Below, one piece after another: positions 25,355-33,547 of a stretch of 64,000 bases of DNA. The stretch lies in NCBI GenBank assembly GCA_963739235.1, contig CAVTZY010000023.1, forward strand, positions 135,392-199,391. Reading direction: 5' to 3'. Each line of letters opens with the position of its first letter. Within the stretch, counting starts at the first letter, position 1. A program made the position numbers and the translations under genes. The notes beneath the pieces were generated by a model. It was not told the DNA's origin. It searched no databases and worked only from the letters and a program-made list of their open reading frames with translations. Source of the stretch: JAFNAG01 sp963739235 (lineage in GTDB: Bacteria; Acidobacteriota; UBA6911).

Positions 25355-25672
25355 TCACCCGACCTTCTGGATCGAAATGGATGTGATGTGTGGCTTGGAA
25401 TCAGAACTGAAGCGTTCGGCTCTTACCGGCTCGCGTAACAGGCTGACACGCTGGGCTGAGAGATCTCCGAGGAGGGAACCGAGCCCCGCGCCGGATATGG
25501 AGATGTCGTGAGTCGAAAAAGCGATTCTGATTTTGTCATCATCGCCCTGGGCGTAAAGGAACTGGTTCCAAGGCAAAACGACCGTCTCCTTCAATAATCT
25601 GATTTCCATCCCGGCAGGATGATCGTGTTCTCGTGCAATCCAGGTTTTGCTATCGCTCAATTTCGAGATCAT
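25355..25672 (-). CDS. Small protein after the relaxase
   Basis: 105 residues from the ATG at 25672, chosen because AAGGAGAGCCT lies directly upstream. It overlaps the end of the relaxase frame by about 20 bases. No domain is recognised: ISKLSDSKTWIAREHDHPAG, LLKETVVLPWNQFLYA. The overlap and strand put it in the mobilisation operon. Confidence 0.5.
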   Translation of the reverse strand: MISKLSDSKTWIAREHDHPAGMEIRLLKETVVLPWNQFLYAQGDDDKIRIAFSTHDISISGAGLGSLLGDLSAQRVSLLREPVRAERFSSDSKPHITSISIQKVG

Positions 25673-26325
25673 AGGCTCTCCTTTCATATATTGGCTTGAC
25701 CTTCTCCACCGGCCCTACCGGTTCCTTGGCGGGCGCCGATGGTGTGATTACGGGAGGAGATGGTTTCTCCGGCATTGGATTGTTTGCAGTATGAGCTGGT
25801 TCCGGAATCGCTGTTGGTTCTGCAGCGGGACTGCTCCATTCCCGGACATACTGCGCTGCCCAGCGGGCGAGGTTGCAGGCGGCCTGAAAGCCGCGATCCA
25901 GGCCCTGATACAATCCCGGCCGCGCGCCTCGCGCCAGTTCCGAAGCCGACTGCCGGGCATTGGATCGGCCCACGGATTCCGAAAGCGTCTGTTTATCGCT
26001 CGTTATGACGAGTACCTTCTCCCTGCCGCGCGAGGCTGCGACATAAAACAGCTCCTTCTGCATGCCGTCAGCGGAAATGATGACCGAAGCAACCGATTTC
26101 CCCTGGCTGCGGTGAGCCGTCACCGCATATCCATGAGTGAACTGCCTGAAATGCGGCGGCAAGATACGCCCGTCGGTCAGATGCACCTGTTTTTTGGAAT
26201 CGATACGATGGACGGTTACGATTTCGCCGTTGGTGACCCGGAAATCGGATTCCCGGCGATTGGCGGTAAGCAGGAGCTTGTCCCCGGGCGTAATCTCAAT
26301 TGCATGCCTTTCGCATACATCAAAA
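25650..26325 (-). pseudogene. Conjugative relaxase (TrwC/TraA-like), C-terminal helicase fragment
   Basis: The surviving part begins RHAIEITPGDKLLLTANR and contains TNGEIVTVHRID, then FTHGYAVTAHRSQGKSV, the superfamily-1 helicase motif typical of MobF relaxases (TAHRSQG), and ELFYVAASRGREKVLVI (motif VI). A Pro-rich tail follows. The N-terminal relaxase domain and helicase motifs I-IV are missing because a transposon end occupies 26326 onward. This marks the site as a former ICE or plasmid. Confidence 0.8.
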
Positions 26326-26348
26326 CCTACAGCGTCAAAAGTCGGTTG
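26326..26348 (+). repeat. Left terminal inverted repeat of the second transposon
   Basis: 23 bases, matching the inverted 29227-29249 at 22 of 23 positions (A/G difference at the sixth base). Confidence 0.7.
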
Positions 26349-26606
26349 TGCCTCTGTAACTAGTTGATTCAAGGACATTTGGCGGCGCATCAAAACACCC
26401 GGTGAGTCGTAACTGTTCCATCGCAGCTTCGCGCTGGTGTTCTCCCCGTTCTCCTTCGTGATTGATTTGCAGCATCATCCATCTCGCGACAACCCGCATG
26501 AATACTGGGCCTTCGAGTGGTCTGGCCGTTTCGACATGTCCCGGCTTGGCCGCGTGACCACAGGCTGGGCAGTCATTAGTGTCTCCAGAATGTGGAACAA
26601 TTACGA
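26335..26606 (-). CDS. Possible Zn-ribbon ORF inside the transposon, divergent from ORF1
   Basis: A minus-strand frame without an early ATG reads HSGDTNDCPACGHAAKPGHV, then VARWMMLQINHEGERGEH and FDAPPNVLESTSYRGTTDF, stopping at 26335-26337 inside the left terminal repeat. The CPACGH segment looks like half a zinc ribbon and the composition is protein-like. It would have to start at a non-ATG codon within the ORF1 promoter palindrome. It may be an accessory gene or a piece of an older gene. Confidence 0.35.
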
Positions 26607-26643
26607 GTCATGTTATATAATCGATCGTAATTGTTCCAGGAGG
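26593..26643 (+). promoter_or_regulatory. Promoter palindrome of the second transposon
   Basis: TGGAACAATTACGA (26593-26606) and its perfect inverted copy (26625-26638) enclose an 18-base loop with TATAAT (26616-26621). The ribosome-binding site AGGAGG (26638-26643) starts at the last base of the right arm, four bases before the ORF1 ATG. As in the ISAzo13 element, an RNA made from outside would form the full hairpin next to the start site, while an RNA started within would not. Confidence 0.65.
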
Positions 26644-26647
26644 CGCT

Positions 26648-27328
26648 ATGACTTCAAAGATCCAGCCCCTTTCCCGGCTCAATCAGCTCTTCCGGCGCAA
26701 GCGGGCCGCGCTGCTCGACGACCTGCGCCAGGCGCTGGGCACCAGGTCGCGCACGAGCATTTTCCGGATATTGAAGGCCGTCGGATACTTCACCAGCTAC
26801 AGCCACGCCGGACGCTACTATACCTTGCGCCGCATCCCGAAGTTCGACCGGTGGGGCCTGTGGGCCTGGCGCGGTATCGGGTTCTCTTCCCGCGGCACGC
26901 TGCGTGCCACGGCGGTGTTTCTGGTCGAGGAGTCGGCGGTCGGGCAAACACACGAAGAACTGCAGCAACGGCTCGGACTGCGCATCTACGACACGGTGCG
27001 GAGCCTGGTCGCGGATGGGGCAATCAGCCGCGAACGCTTCGAGGATGTTTACCTCTACTTGAGCGCGGATCCGAAGAAGGCCGCCGTTCAGATGGCGGCG
27101 CGGCGGGAACTTCATGCCGCCGTTGTCGCCCGGCCAGCAGACCCGTTGCTGGTGATCGACGTGCTGGTACGTGTCATTCATCACCCGCGGGACGATGCCG
27201 CGACGATCGCTGCGCAATTGCAGTCGGCCGGGCGTTCTGTGACGCCCGCTCAAGTCGAGGGAATCCTTCATGCTTACGGCGTAAAAAAAACGGCGGTCCG
27301 GTCACCCTCGCTCAGGTCGCAAGCCTGA
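26648..27328 (+). CDS. ORF1 of the second transposon: winged-helix protein
   Basis: 226 residues. It is homologous to the N-terminal 140 residues of the ISAzo13 ORF1: compare SRTSIFRILKAVGYFTSYSH and AGRYYTLRRIPKFDRWGLW here with the equivalent segment there. It ends in its own frame with VKKTAVRSPSLRSQA. An A8 run (27283-27290) reads GTA AAA AAA, so a -1 slip would fuse it to the transposase. Alone it may bind DNA near the promoter palindrome. Confidence 0.75.
   Translation: MTSKIQPLSRLNQLFRRKRAALLDDLRQALGTRSRTSIFRILKAVGYFTSYSHAGRYYTLRRIPKFDRWGLWAWRGIGFSSRGTLRATAVFLVEESAVGQTHEELQQRLGLRIYDTVRSLVADGAISRERFEDVYLYLSADPKKAAVQMAARRELHAAVVARPADPLLVIDVLVRVIHHPRDDAATIAAQLQSAGRSVTPAQVEGILHAYGVKKTAVRSPSLRSQA
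27283..27290 (+). promoter_or_regulatory. A8 slippery run in the second transposon
   Basis: Zero frame GTA AAA AAA ACG. After a -1 slip the reading continues KKNGGPVTLAQVASLRQAIR into the transposase. This is the same arrangement as at 11806-11813. Confidence 0.7.
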
Positions 27329-29214
27329 GGCAGGCAATCCGGCAGTTGCAGGACGACTGCCGGCAACGCTCGCAGAGCATCGCCGGTGTGCTGGTCGAGG
27401 CGGATGAGATCAGGCAACAATGTTCATCCTGTGGCGGTCCGACGCGGGTGAGGAAGACGTGGGTACGCACGGGCGTGACATTGCACCACGGCACTTTCCG
27501 CCTGCGGCAGAAGGTATGCATCTGTGTCTCCGGCTGCCCTGGGAGCAAACGGACCGGCGCGCTCGCCAGCCTCGTGCCGCCGCGCGGCGTCGTCGGCTAC
27601 AACGTCATGGTCTACGTCGGGCTGGAGCGCTTTCTGCACCACCGGCAACGGGAGGAAATACGGGCGTCTCTTGCGGCCGATCATGGGATCTGGCTTTCCA
27701 GCGGCGAGATCAGCATGCTGGCCCGCCGGTTCCTGGCGTATCTGGAGCGGCTGCATCATGCCGCGGCCCCTCGGCTTCGGGCCGCGTTGGCGGCAGACGG
27801 CGGCTGGCCGCTGCACATCGACGCGACCGGGGAAGACGGCCGGGGGACGTTGTTGGTGGCCTTTGCCGGATGGCGCCAGTGGGTGCTGGGCGCCTGGAGG
27901 ATTCCCACGGAGCGCGCAGAGGCCATCCTCCCCCGTCTGCACGAGGTGACGTTTCGTTTCGGGCCGCCCTGCGCGATCGTGCGCGACCTGGGCCGGGCCA
28001 TGGCAGAGGCCTCCGATCAGCTCGTCCGTGAACTCAAGCTCTCCATTCCCGTGCTGGCCTGTCATCTCCACTTCCTGGCTGACGTCGGCAAGGGCTTGCT
28101 CGAAGCATCCCACGACCGGCTGCGTGCCTTGTTCCGGCGGGCGAAACTCCGCAGTCAGTTGCGCGCTCTGGCGCGGGACCTGGGTCGCAGTCTTGGCCGC
28201 GACATCGACGGTGCGCGTGCCGGCTTGCGCCTCTGGCAGGCCGAGGCCGCCGACCGGGAGCGTCAGTTCCCTGAGGGCTCGGCTGGAATCGCCACGGCCC
28301 GTGCGCTCGCCCAATGGATCCTCGACTATCCGGCGGACACCCACGGGGACGGATTTCCCTTCGATCTTCCATGGTTGGCTCTCTACGATCGTTGCCTGCA
28401 GGCTGCCGGCGCGGTCGAGCACTTCCTGTCCGACCCGCCCCGGAATTGCGCAGTCCGCAAGTCCCTCCGGCGCCTTCGGCGTATCTTGGGGCCCATTCAA
28501 GACAACGATCCAGGCTTCGGTGCCGTTGCCAGCACGTTGGCGCGCCGCGCCGCACTTTTCGCCGAGTTGCGAAAAGCGCTTCGGCTCCAGCCAGAGTCGA
28601 ATCGAAGAAATCACACATCGTCGCAGCCGCAGAGCGCAACGCGAGAGTTGAAAGACATCCGTCTGGCGGTGCGCCGCCTGACCCGTTCTCTGCGCACGCG
28701 CCGTCCGAAGCGTGGGCCGGCTCAAGACCACCGTCAGGCGATCGATATCGTCCTGTCCCATCTCAAGACGCATGGCCGTTATCTTTGGGGTCATGCCATC
28801 CACCTGCCCGGGAAACTCAACGGCCTTGTTCACCTGGTGGAGAGGACCAACAACCTGATCGAGTCGCTTTTTCACACACTGAAGCATGGTGAACGTCGCC
28901 GTAGCGGCCGAAAGGTCCTCACGCACGATTTCGAGAACCTCCCGCCGGCCGCGGCTCTCGTGACAAACCTGACCCACCCCGATTACGTTTCGCTAGTCTG
29001 CGGGTCACTCGACCGACTGCCCGAGTCTTTCGCAAAACTCGATGACAAAGCTGGCCCCAAGCCTAAATCATCGGTCACCTTGCTGGCGGCGAGTTCAGAT
29101 CCGGAGAGTGCTTCGCTGCCGAGTGCTGATCGGAAGCTTGTACGCACGGAGGAAATGACCCAGCGCATCATCGAAGCCGCTCAGAAGGGCTCACGGGCGA
29201 GGATGGTCGCGTGA
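27283..29214 (+). CDS. Large DDE-type transposase (ORF2), family not assigned
   Basis: About 643 residues if counted from the A8 run; no convincing independent start is seen, and the open frame extends far upstream only by chance. Zn-like CSSCGGPTRVRKTW and CICVSGCPGSKRTG segments come first. Candidate catalytic acids lie in LHIDATGEDGRGTLLV, CAIVRDLGRAMAEA and LVERTNNLIESLFHTLKHGE. ACHLHFLADVGKGLLEASHD between the second Asp and the Glu is conserved-looking. A Pro/Ser-rich tail follows. It differs from the ISAzo13 enzyme, although both share the ORF1 module. Confidence 0.7.
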   Translation, partial: KKNGGPVTLAQVASLRQAIRQLQDDCRQRSQSIAGVLVEADEIRQQCSSCGGPTRVRKTWVRTGVTLHHGTFRLRQKVCICVSGCPGSKRTGALASLVPPRGVVGYNVMVYVGLERFLHHRQREEIRASLAADHGIWLSSGEISMLARRFLAYLERLHHAAAPRLRAALAADGGWPLHIDATGEDGRGTLLVAFAGWRQWVLGAWRIPTERAEAILPRLHEVTFRFGPPCAIVRDLGRAMAEASDQLVRELKLSIPVLACHLHFLADVGKGLLEASHDRLRALFRRAKLRSQLRALARDLGRSLGRDIDGARAGLRLWQAEAADRERQFPEGSAGIATARALAQWILDYPADTHGDGFPFDLPWLALYDRCLQAAGAVEHFLSDPPRNCAVRKSLRRLRRILGPIQDNDPGFGAVASTLARRAALFAELRKALRLQPESNRRNHTSSQPQSATRELKDIRLAVRRLTRSLRTRRPKRGPAQDHRQAIDIVLSHLKTHGRYLWGHAIHLPGKLNGLVHLVERTNNLIESLFHTLKHGERRRSGRKVLTHDFENLPPAAALVTNLTHPDYVSLVCGSLDRLPESFAKLDDKAGPKPKSSVTLLAASSDPESASLPSADRKLVRTEEMTQRIIEAAQKGSRARMVA

Positions 29215-29226
29215 GATGTGCAAATC

Positions 29227-29249
29227 CAACCGACTTTTGACGCCGTAGG
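29227..29249 (-). repeat. Right terminal inverted repeat of the second transposon
   Basis: Inverted copy of 26326-26348. It begins about ten bases after the transposase stop codon. Confidence 0.7.
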
Positions 29250-29487
29250 ATTTGTTGAATCCCAAAACGGCAAGCTGCAAATCTATTTTCTTCCGCCATA
29301 CTCTCCGGAATTAAACCCGGATGAATCTGTTTGGAATGATCTAAAGAACAACGGCATAGGCCGAATGTCTATTAGCGGTCCTGACGATATGAAGCAAAAA
29401 GTCGTTGATTATATGAGAGGCATGCAGCGAACGCCCGAATTGATCTCTTCTTTCTTTCGGGCTCCCGATACAAAATATGCTGCATAA
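29250..29487 (+). pseudogene. IS630-type transposase C-terminal fragment
   Basis: GKLQIYFLPPYSPELNPDES followed by VWNDLKNNGIGRM is the C-terminal DDE end of IS630 transposases, including the final acid in LNPDE. Everything upstream is missing, cut at the terminal repeat of the neighbouring transposon. It ends with an ordinary stop at 29487. Confidence 0.85.
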
Positions 29488-29757
29488 TGTCCGCATACAT
29501 ATGCACTGATTAGTAATAACCAGACCTGTTTTTTTGATGTAAGCGGGAAATTGGAGGGTGAAGAATTGTGGAAATAGTGTCTGGTCATAACCTTGCCGTC
29601 GTCAGTCCCTCATCCGCCGCCTCCATTGTGAAACTACTTCATTGCACGGACCGTTGCTGCTCCATGGAGCCTCGGGGCAGGCTTGACCCTCAACAGACCT
29701 GCCCTGATCTGACACGTTTTTCCAGACTGGGGACGGTTTCACTCGAACCGTGCTGCA
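29488..29757. other. Spacer without a recognised gene
   Basis: Short frames only. No terminal repeat of the nuclease-transposase gene could be found here by eye. Confidence 0.4.
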
Positions 29758-32571
29758 TCATCCAATCGGTCGTGCTGTCAAGCTATGACTACGGATCAGT
29801 TTGCCGCGTAACAATGCCGTTCTCCTCGACCTCCGGGTGTTCTTCTGGACGAAGACATCGACATCCTTCTCTCCAGAACGCAGGAAGTCCAAGAAACTGA
29901 CTCCTTTGTATTCGCACGTTTCGCACACGCTCAAGAGTATCAGGTACTTCTCAATGGCCCGCCCAGTGCATGACCCGCCTATCACATTGCGTAGCCTCGC
30001 AAACGCTTTGATTGCGTGCTCTGCGTTGTTGTTGTTCCACGCGACCCCGTCATGGCCCAAGAACGTGAACAGCTTGTCCGCGTTCTTCTGAAACCGTTTT
30101 TGGTACGAGATGGCTGCTTCGGTCTTGTACTCAAACCTCGACACGCTGACAAGAAATCGTTGCGCCTCCCTCTTGTGCTTTCTCAAGTAACGTTCTCTCA
30201 ACCCGAAACGGTCGATGGTTTCCACTATTGGCCTAAGAACTCCGCCGAAATCCTGCGCTAAGGAGCGCAGTTCTCCGTTGAATGGGTGATTCAGGAGATC
30301 ATCGTTCAAGTCGCGCATCAAGTGCACCAGGCATTTCTGTTGCGGACAGTCCATCGAGTCGTAAGCGGCGTAGAAGTCGGAAACCAATACTCCCTTGAAG
30401 CCCTCGATACGTTGGTTCAGTACTGTTGACTCTCGCGTCTCAGAGTAGACATATAGCACTTCTCGCAGACTCGTAAACACCCATACATAGGCTCGTTCGC
30501 CCTTTATGCTCGCTGCTGTCTCATCGGCATGGAGCACGTTACCACAGACTATCTTGCTATTGATGGCCTCATAAGCATCCGTATAGAAATCGGCAGCTCT
30601 CACCAGCAGTTTGTGGATAACAGGTTGACCCACATTGTAGTGAAACACAGTGTTTATTTGTCGTGCGAGGACAGCTTGGGGAATGCCCAGTTCGACGACA
30701 TGGTAAACCACGTACGCGATCAGTTCTGTGCCGTAAGGGTGCCTTGTTGTCCCATGCCGATCTGAGGGGAAGGTCTTCCCGCAGTTGAGACACTTGTAGT
30801 GAATCACTACAAACTGCTGTACCCACCTTTTGACGCCCGCGCGCCCGAATCTCACGTCATACAAGGGCTTGGTGTGTCTGCCATATCTGACAATCTTTGG
30901 AGAACCGCAATGCAGGCATTGAACTGGACGAGAGGGCTCAATGACCTTATTGATGGGATAGGTGAATGTCGATCTCTTGCCTGTCGGTTTCCTGCCACGC
31001 CTATTGGGGATGCTTGCCCTCAGGCGTAACCTATTGCGTTGGTAGTCCCAATAAGCACACCGGTTAATGTAATCAAATGCAGGAAGCGAGAAGTCGGTTT
31101 TCCCCCACTTATAAAACTCTTGTTTTCTGAGGGAGTCAGTGTGAATGATGCTGATATCAGCGCATTCAGATTCCGAGGTGCCCCTTTCACATATGGTAGC
31201 TGATAGCGTTTTGGCTACCATTTCTAGCGCCTCACAATCCTCAGCGTTGTATCTCAGCAGTTTCTGCTTCAGTTCCGGTTCCCTGCAACGTTCCCATTCA
31301 TGTCTCCATACCAATGCTTTCAACCCAGAAGCTTCGCTGTCTGTCCATTGAAATCCCAGGAAGTGAGCGATCTTCTTGAGCCCATTCGAATAGGTTGGGA
31401 AGTAGACCTGCGCATAAATGACGGACAACAGGTTCATGGCGTCGTCGACCACTTGGCCCAGCGAGGCGTACGTTTGGGACACCTCAGGATACCGTTTTTT
31501 CATTCGCTTCAGGAAAACTGACTCGTAGCTTCCGTAGTGGATGATCCGGGGATTGTCGATTAGCGCCAAAGCCTCGTTAAACAACGTCCATATTGCCTCC
31601 TCTTGAGCTGCGTCCTCTGCCCAGAACGAGTGTTGAATGGGCGAACCCTCGTGTATAGTGCGTAAGCCAATCAGATAGTAGAAGTCCCGGTCTGGAACTC
31701 CTTCCACATCGAGATAGACGGGATTGCCGGTCATGTTCAACTCCGGTCTCCCGCAAATGTGAATCTTGTTCTCCCGAATGGCGAGTGCTTTCAGGGAATG
31801 ATGGTACCTCTCAGGCTTGGATGCTGAACGCTTCGGTCTACTTCGAGGGCGAAAGGTATAGGATAGCTGAGTGACGGTAAAGATCCCCTTGTTGTGCAAT
31901 GTCTTCCGTTCCTTCTCGGTCATGCCTGAGAGAAGGCTGAGATCGTCCTCCTCGACAGCCGCCCGGCGGCATTGAGGCTGGTACTCGCACTCGGCACAAT
32001 GCTTGTTGAGGAAAACTGGCGGGGGCGTCTGGCTTTCCTGCTCTGTACGGATCTGTCGGACTTCGGACCGAGCCGTCTTCATCAAGTCAGTCAGTTGGAC
32101 CTTGGAAGACCTATATTCCGCGCCGTGGATTATTCTGCCGAAGGTCGGCGTCGTGCCAAAAGCCAGGGACAGGGCAAGCGCATCAAAGGCCAGCATCAGC
32201 TTGTCATGCTTTGTGACTTTCTCAGTTGGTACGAAGCGTACCGGGACAAAAGCCAGAGGCTGCTTCCGGCCCGTCGACGGTACTATCTCCACAGCGTGAA
32301 GCCGTGATTGCAGCTCTTCCGCCTGAACCAAGCAATCAACAGCAATCCGACACGGCTTGTGCTCACGCACTTCTTCCAGGGGTAAACCCTCCAGGCATTC
32401 CTCTCCCAGGAAGTGGGACAGCAACCGTCTATGGCTTTCATGCTTGTACTCTTCGAGAATACGGCACTGCAATTCGGCGAATTCACATTGGACGCCGGGA
32501 ACCCCTGAGGACCTGCGGTACCACTTGGTCTTGCAGAGGAGAAACTCATGAAAGTCGTCGTCTGTAATCAT
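29758..32571 (-). CDS. TM0106/RecB-like nuclease fused to an IS66-like DDE transposase
   Basis: 937 residues from the ATG at 32571. Residues 1-270 are the RecB/Cas4-like part of TM0106-family nucleases, with a Cys cluster at about 187-201 (NKHCAECEYQPQCRR). Residues 280-450 are a DEDD RNase H-fold exonuclease: YLDVEGVPDRDFYYLIGL, IIHYGSYESVFLKR, LLRYNAEDCEALEMV. After a basic linker come two CxxC knuckles near 550-600 (CLHCG, CLNCGKTF) and an IS66/ISBst12-like catalytic domain: VLHADETAASIKG (about 677), VLVSDFYAAYDS (728) and NNNAEHAIKAFARLRNV (845). The frame is continuous and the DDE and DEDD residues are in place. It could be a fusion by insertion or a true bifunctional enzyme. Confidence 0.85.
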   Translation of the reverse strand: MITDDDFHEFLLCKTKWYRRSSGVPGVQCEFAELQCRILEEYKHESHRRLLSHFLGEECLEGLPLEEVREHKPCRIAVDCLVQAEELQSRLHAVEIVPSTGRKQPLAFVPVRFVPTEKVTKHDKLMLAFDALALSLAFGTTPTFGRIIHGAEYRSSKVQLTDLMKTARSEVRQIRTEQESQTPPPVFLNKHCAECEYQPQCRRAAVEEDDLSLLSGMTEKERKTLHNKGIFTVTQLSYTFRPRSRPKRSASKPERYHHSLKALAIRENKIHICGRPELNMTGNPVYLDVEGVPDRDFYYLIGLRTIHEGSPIQHSFWAEDAAQEEAIWTLFNEALALIDNPRIIHYGSYESVFLKRMKKRYPEVSQTYASLGQVVDDAMNLLSVIYAQVYFPTYSNGLKKIAHFLGFQWTDSEASGLKALVWRHEWERCREPELKQKLLRYNAEDCEALEMVAKTLSATICERGTSESECADISIIHTDSLRKQEFYKWGKTDFSLPAFDYINRCAYWDYQRNRLRLRASIPNRRGRKPTGKRSTFTYPINKVIEPSRPVQCLHCGSPKIVRYGRHTKPLYDVRFGRAGVKRWVQQFVVIHYKCLNCGKTFPSDRHGTTRHPYGTELIAYVVYHVVELGIPQAVLARQINTVFHYNVGQPVIHKLLVRAADFYTDAYEAINSKIVCGNVLHADETAASIKGERAYVWVFTSLREVLYVYSETRESTVLNQRIEGFKGVLVSDFYAAYDSMDCPQQKCLVHLMRDLNDDLLNHPFNGELRSLAQDFGGVLRPIVETIDRFGLRERYLRKHKREAQRFLVSVSRFEYKTEAAISYQKRFQKNADKLFTFLGHDGVAWNNNNAEHAIKAFARLRNVIGGSCTGRAIEKYLILLSVCETCEYKGVSFLDFLRSGEKDVDVFVQKNTRRSRRTALLRGKLIRSHSLTARPIG

Positions 32572-32640
32572 CGTAAACGGGATTGTAGGGCGAATACGAC
32601 CGGGAGGCAATAAGGGCCAGAGAAAGCGCGGCCTGGCTCC

Positions 32641-32913
32641 TTAAGCGACCGACACCGATTCATAGACGCCCCAGCGATCAGTAACAAACTCAAACGCGCA
32701 CTCTCGCGCCTCGGGACCCCACGTTTGCTCTCCATCGAAGACCCAGGCGACAAAGTTGTTCTGTGCGCGGTAAAGCCCGTTCACCTTGCAGAGCGCCGAG
32801 AATTGCTTCGCCTCCGTCTCCAGCTCAATCCATCCGAGACGCTGGCAGGTCGCGCGGGCCTCTGAACCAACCGCCCTCCTATGACAATACCAGGTCCCAT
32901 TGCTCCTGTTCAT
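32641..32913 (-). CDS. Small hypothetical protein upstream of the fusion gene
   Basis: 90 residues from the ATG at 32913; a longer start at 32931 is possible. It is soluble and Trp-rich (NNFVAWVFDGEQTWGPEARE). No family is recognised. It lies on the same strand, 70 bases before the fusion gene start. Confidence 0.4.
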   Translation of the reverse strand: MNRSNGTWYCHRRAVGSEARATCQRLGWIELETEAKQFSALCKVNGLYRAQNNFVAWVFDGEQTWGPEARECAFEFVTDRWGVYESVSVA

Positions 32914-33074
32914 CTGCACCGGGCGCAACAAGCGGCGGCCTGGAATGCGGGTCGAAGCAGAGTTAAACCAGCTACAACATTATAATGCTGTGCCCGCCTG
33001 TCTTTCGCCCCTCTCCATGCCCCGAACACGCCTGTCTGCAATCTCGTCCGGGGTAGAAACCTGCAGCCGGGAAG

Positions 33075-33540
33075 GTGCTCCGGGTCAAGGCCAACAGCAG
33101 AGGGGGACACCGGATCGGGAATCCCGCGTTTTTCCCAGTCCCGCGCCAGGAGGACAGCTTGAAAGCAATTGTGCCTGCCTCAGCCGTGTTCGCCTTCGAG
33201 GTCGACCGGTGTCTCGTCACGTTAGAGACGACGATCGAGCGTCCCGCGCCAGACACAAAGGCGACGGATGAGTGGCTTTTCTTGGCAGCACATGTCGGTC
33301 TGCCGACCCCCTTTCTTGATTGGACAGAAAGCGCTCTTGTTGCTCTTCGGTTTGCCCCGTTGGAGAAGAGCCTAATCGTCTGGATGCTAAGTCCTCTTCT
33401 GCTCAACAGTTCTCTGTCACCAACCAACCAGAGAATACCATGCTGGGCAGCGATGAATTGCCGCTAACATGGTACGGGCCAGCGCTGGAGCGTTCAGTCA
33501 GGCTTCCTCGATCTTATCAGTACCGAGTTCAAAGGCAGCC
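33075..33540 (+). pseudogene. FRG-domain protein remnant
   Basis: DEWLFLAAHVGLPTPFLDWT followed by ESALVALRFAP is the FRG signature (HGLPTRLLDWT-type), here in the frame 33075-33467. The family's later segment (ELPLTWYGPALERS) appears in another frame at about 33450-33500, so a frameshift is present, and both ends are missing. FRG proteins occur in accessory islands and some anti-phage contexts. Confidence 0.65.
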
Positions 33541-33547
33541 GCTTTGA

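Larger units (their letters stand above)
26326..29249 (+). mobile_element. Two-ORF transposon of unassigned family
   Basis: A 2.9-kb element with 23-base terminal inverted repeats, a palindromic promoter, ORF1 (winged-helix) and a large ORF2 transposase in the -1 frame, with an A8 run at the junction. It interrupts the relaxase gene on its left and abuts an IS630 scrap on its right; I could not find a target duplication, so the flanks may have been rearranged after insertion. Confidence 0.75.

Noticed and set aside
26437..27282. Upstream extension of the large transposase frame to 26437
   Set aside because: Residues before the A8 run are Arg/Pro-rich and overlap ORF1 in another frame; no family resemblance, so the fusion by -1 slip is preferred.
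27424..28977. 517-codon open frame on the minus strand opposite the second transposase
   Set aside because: High GC at third positions creates long antisense frames; the plus strand has the DDE-like motifs and zinc knuckles.
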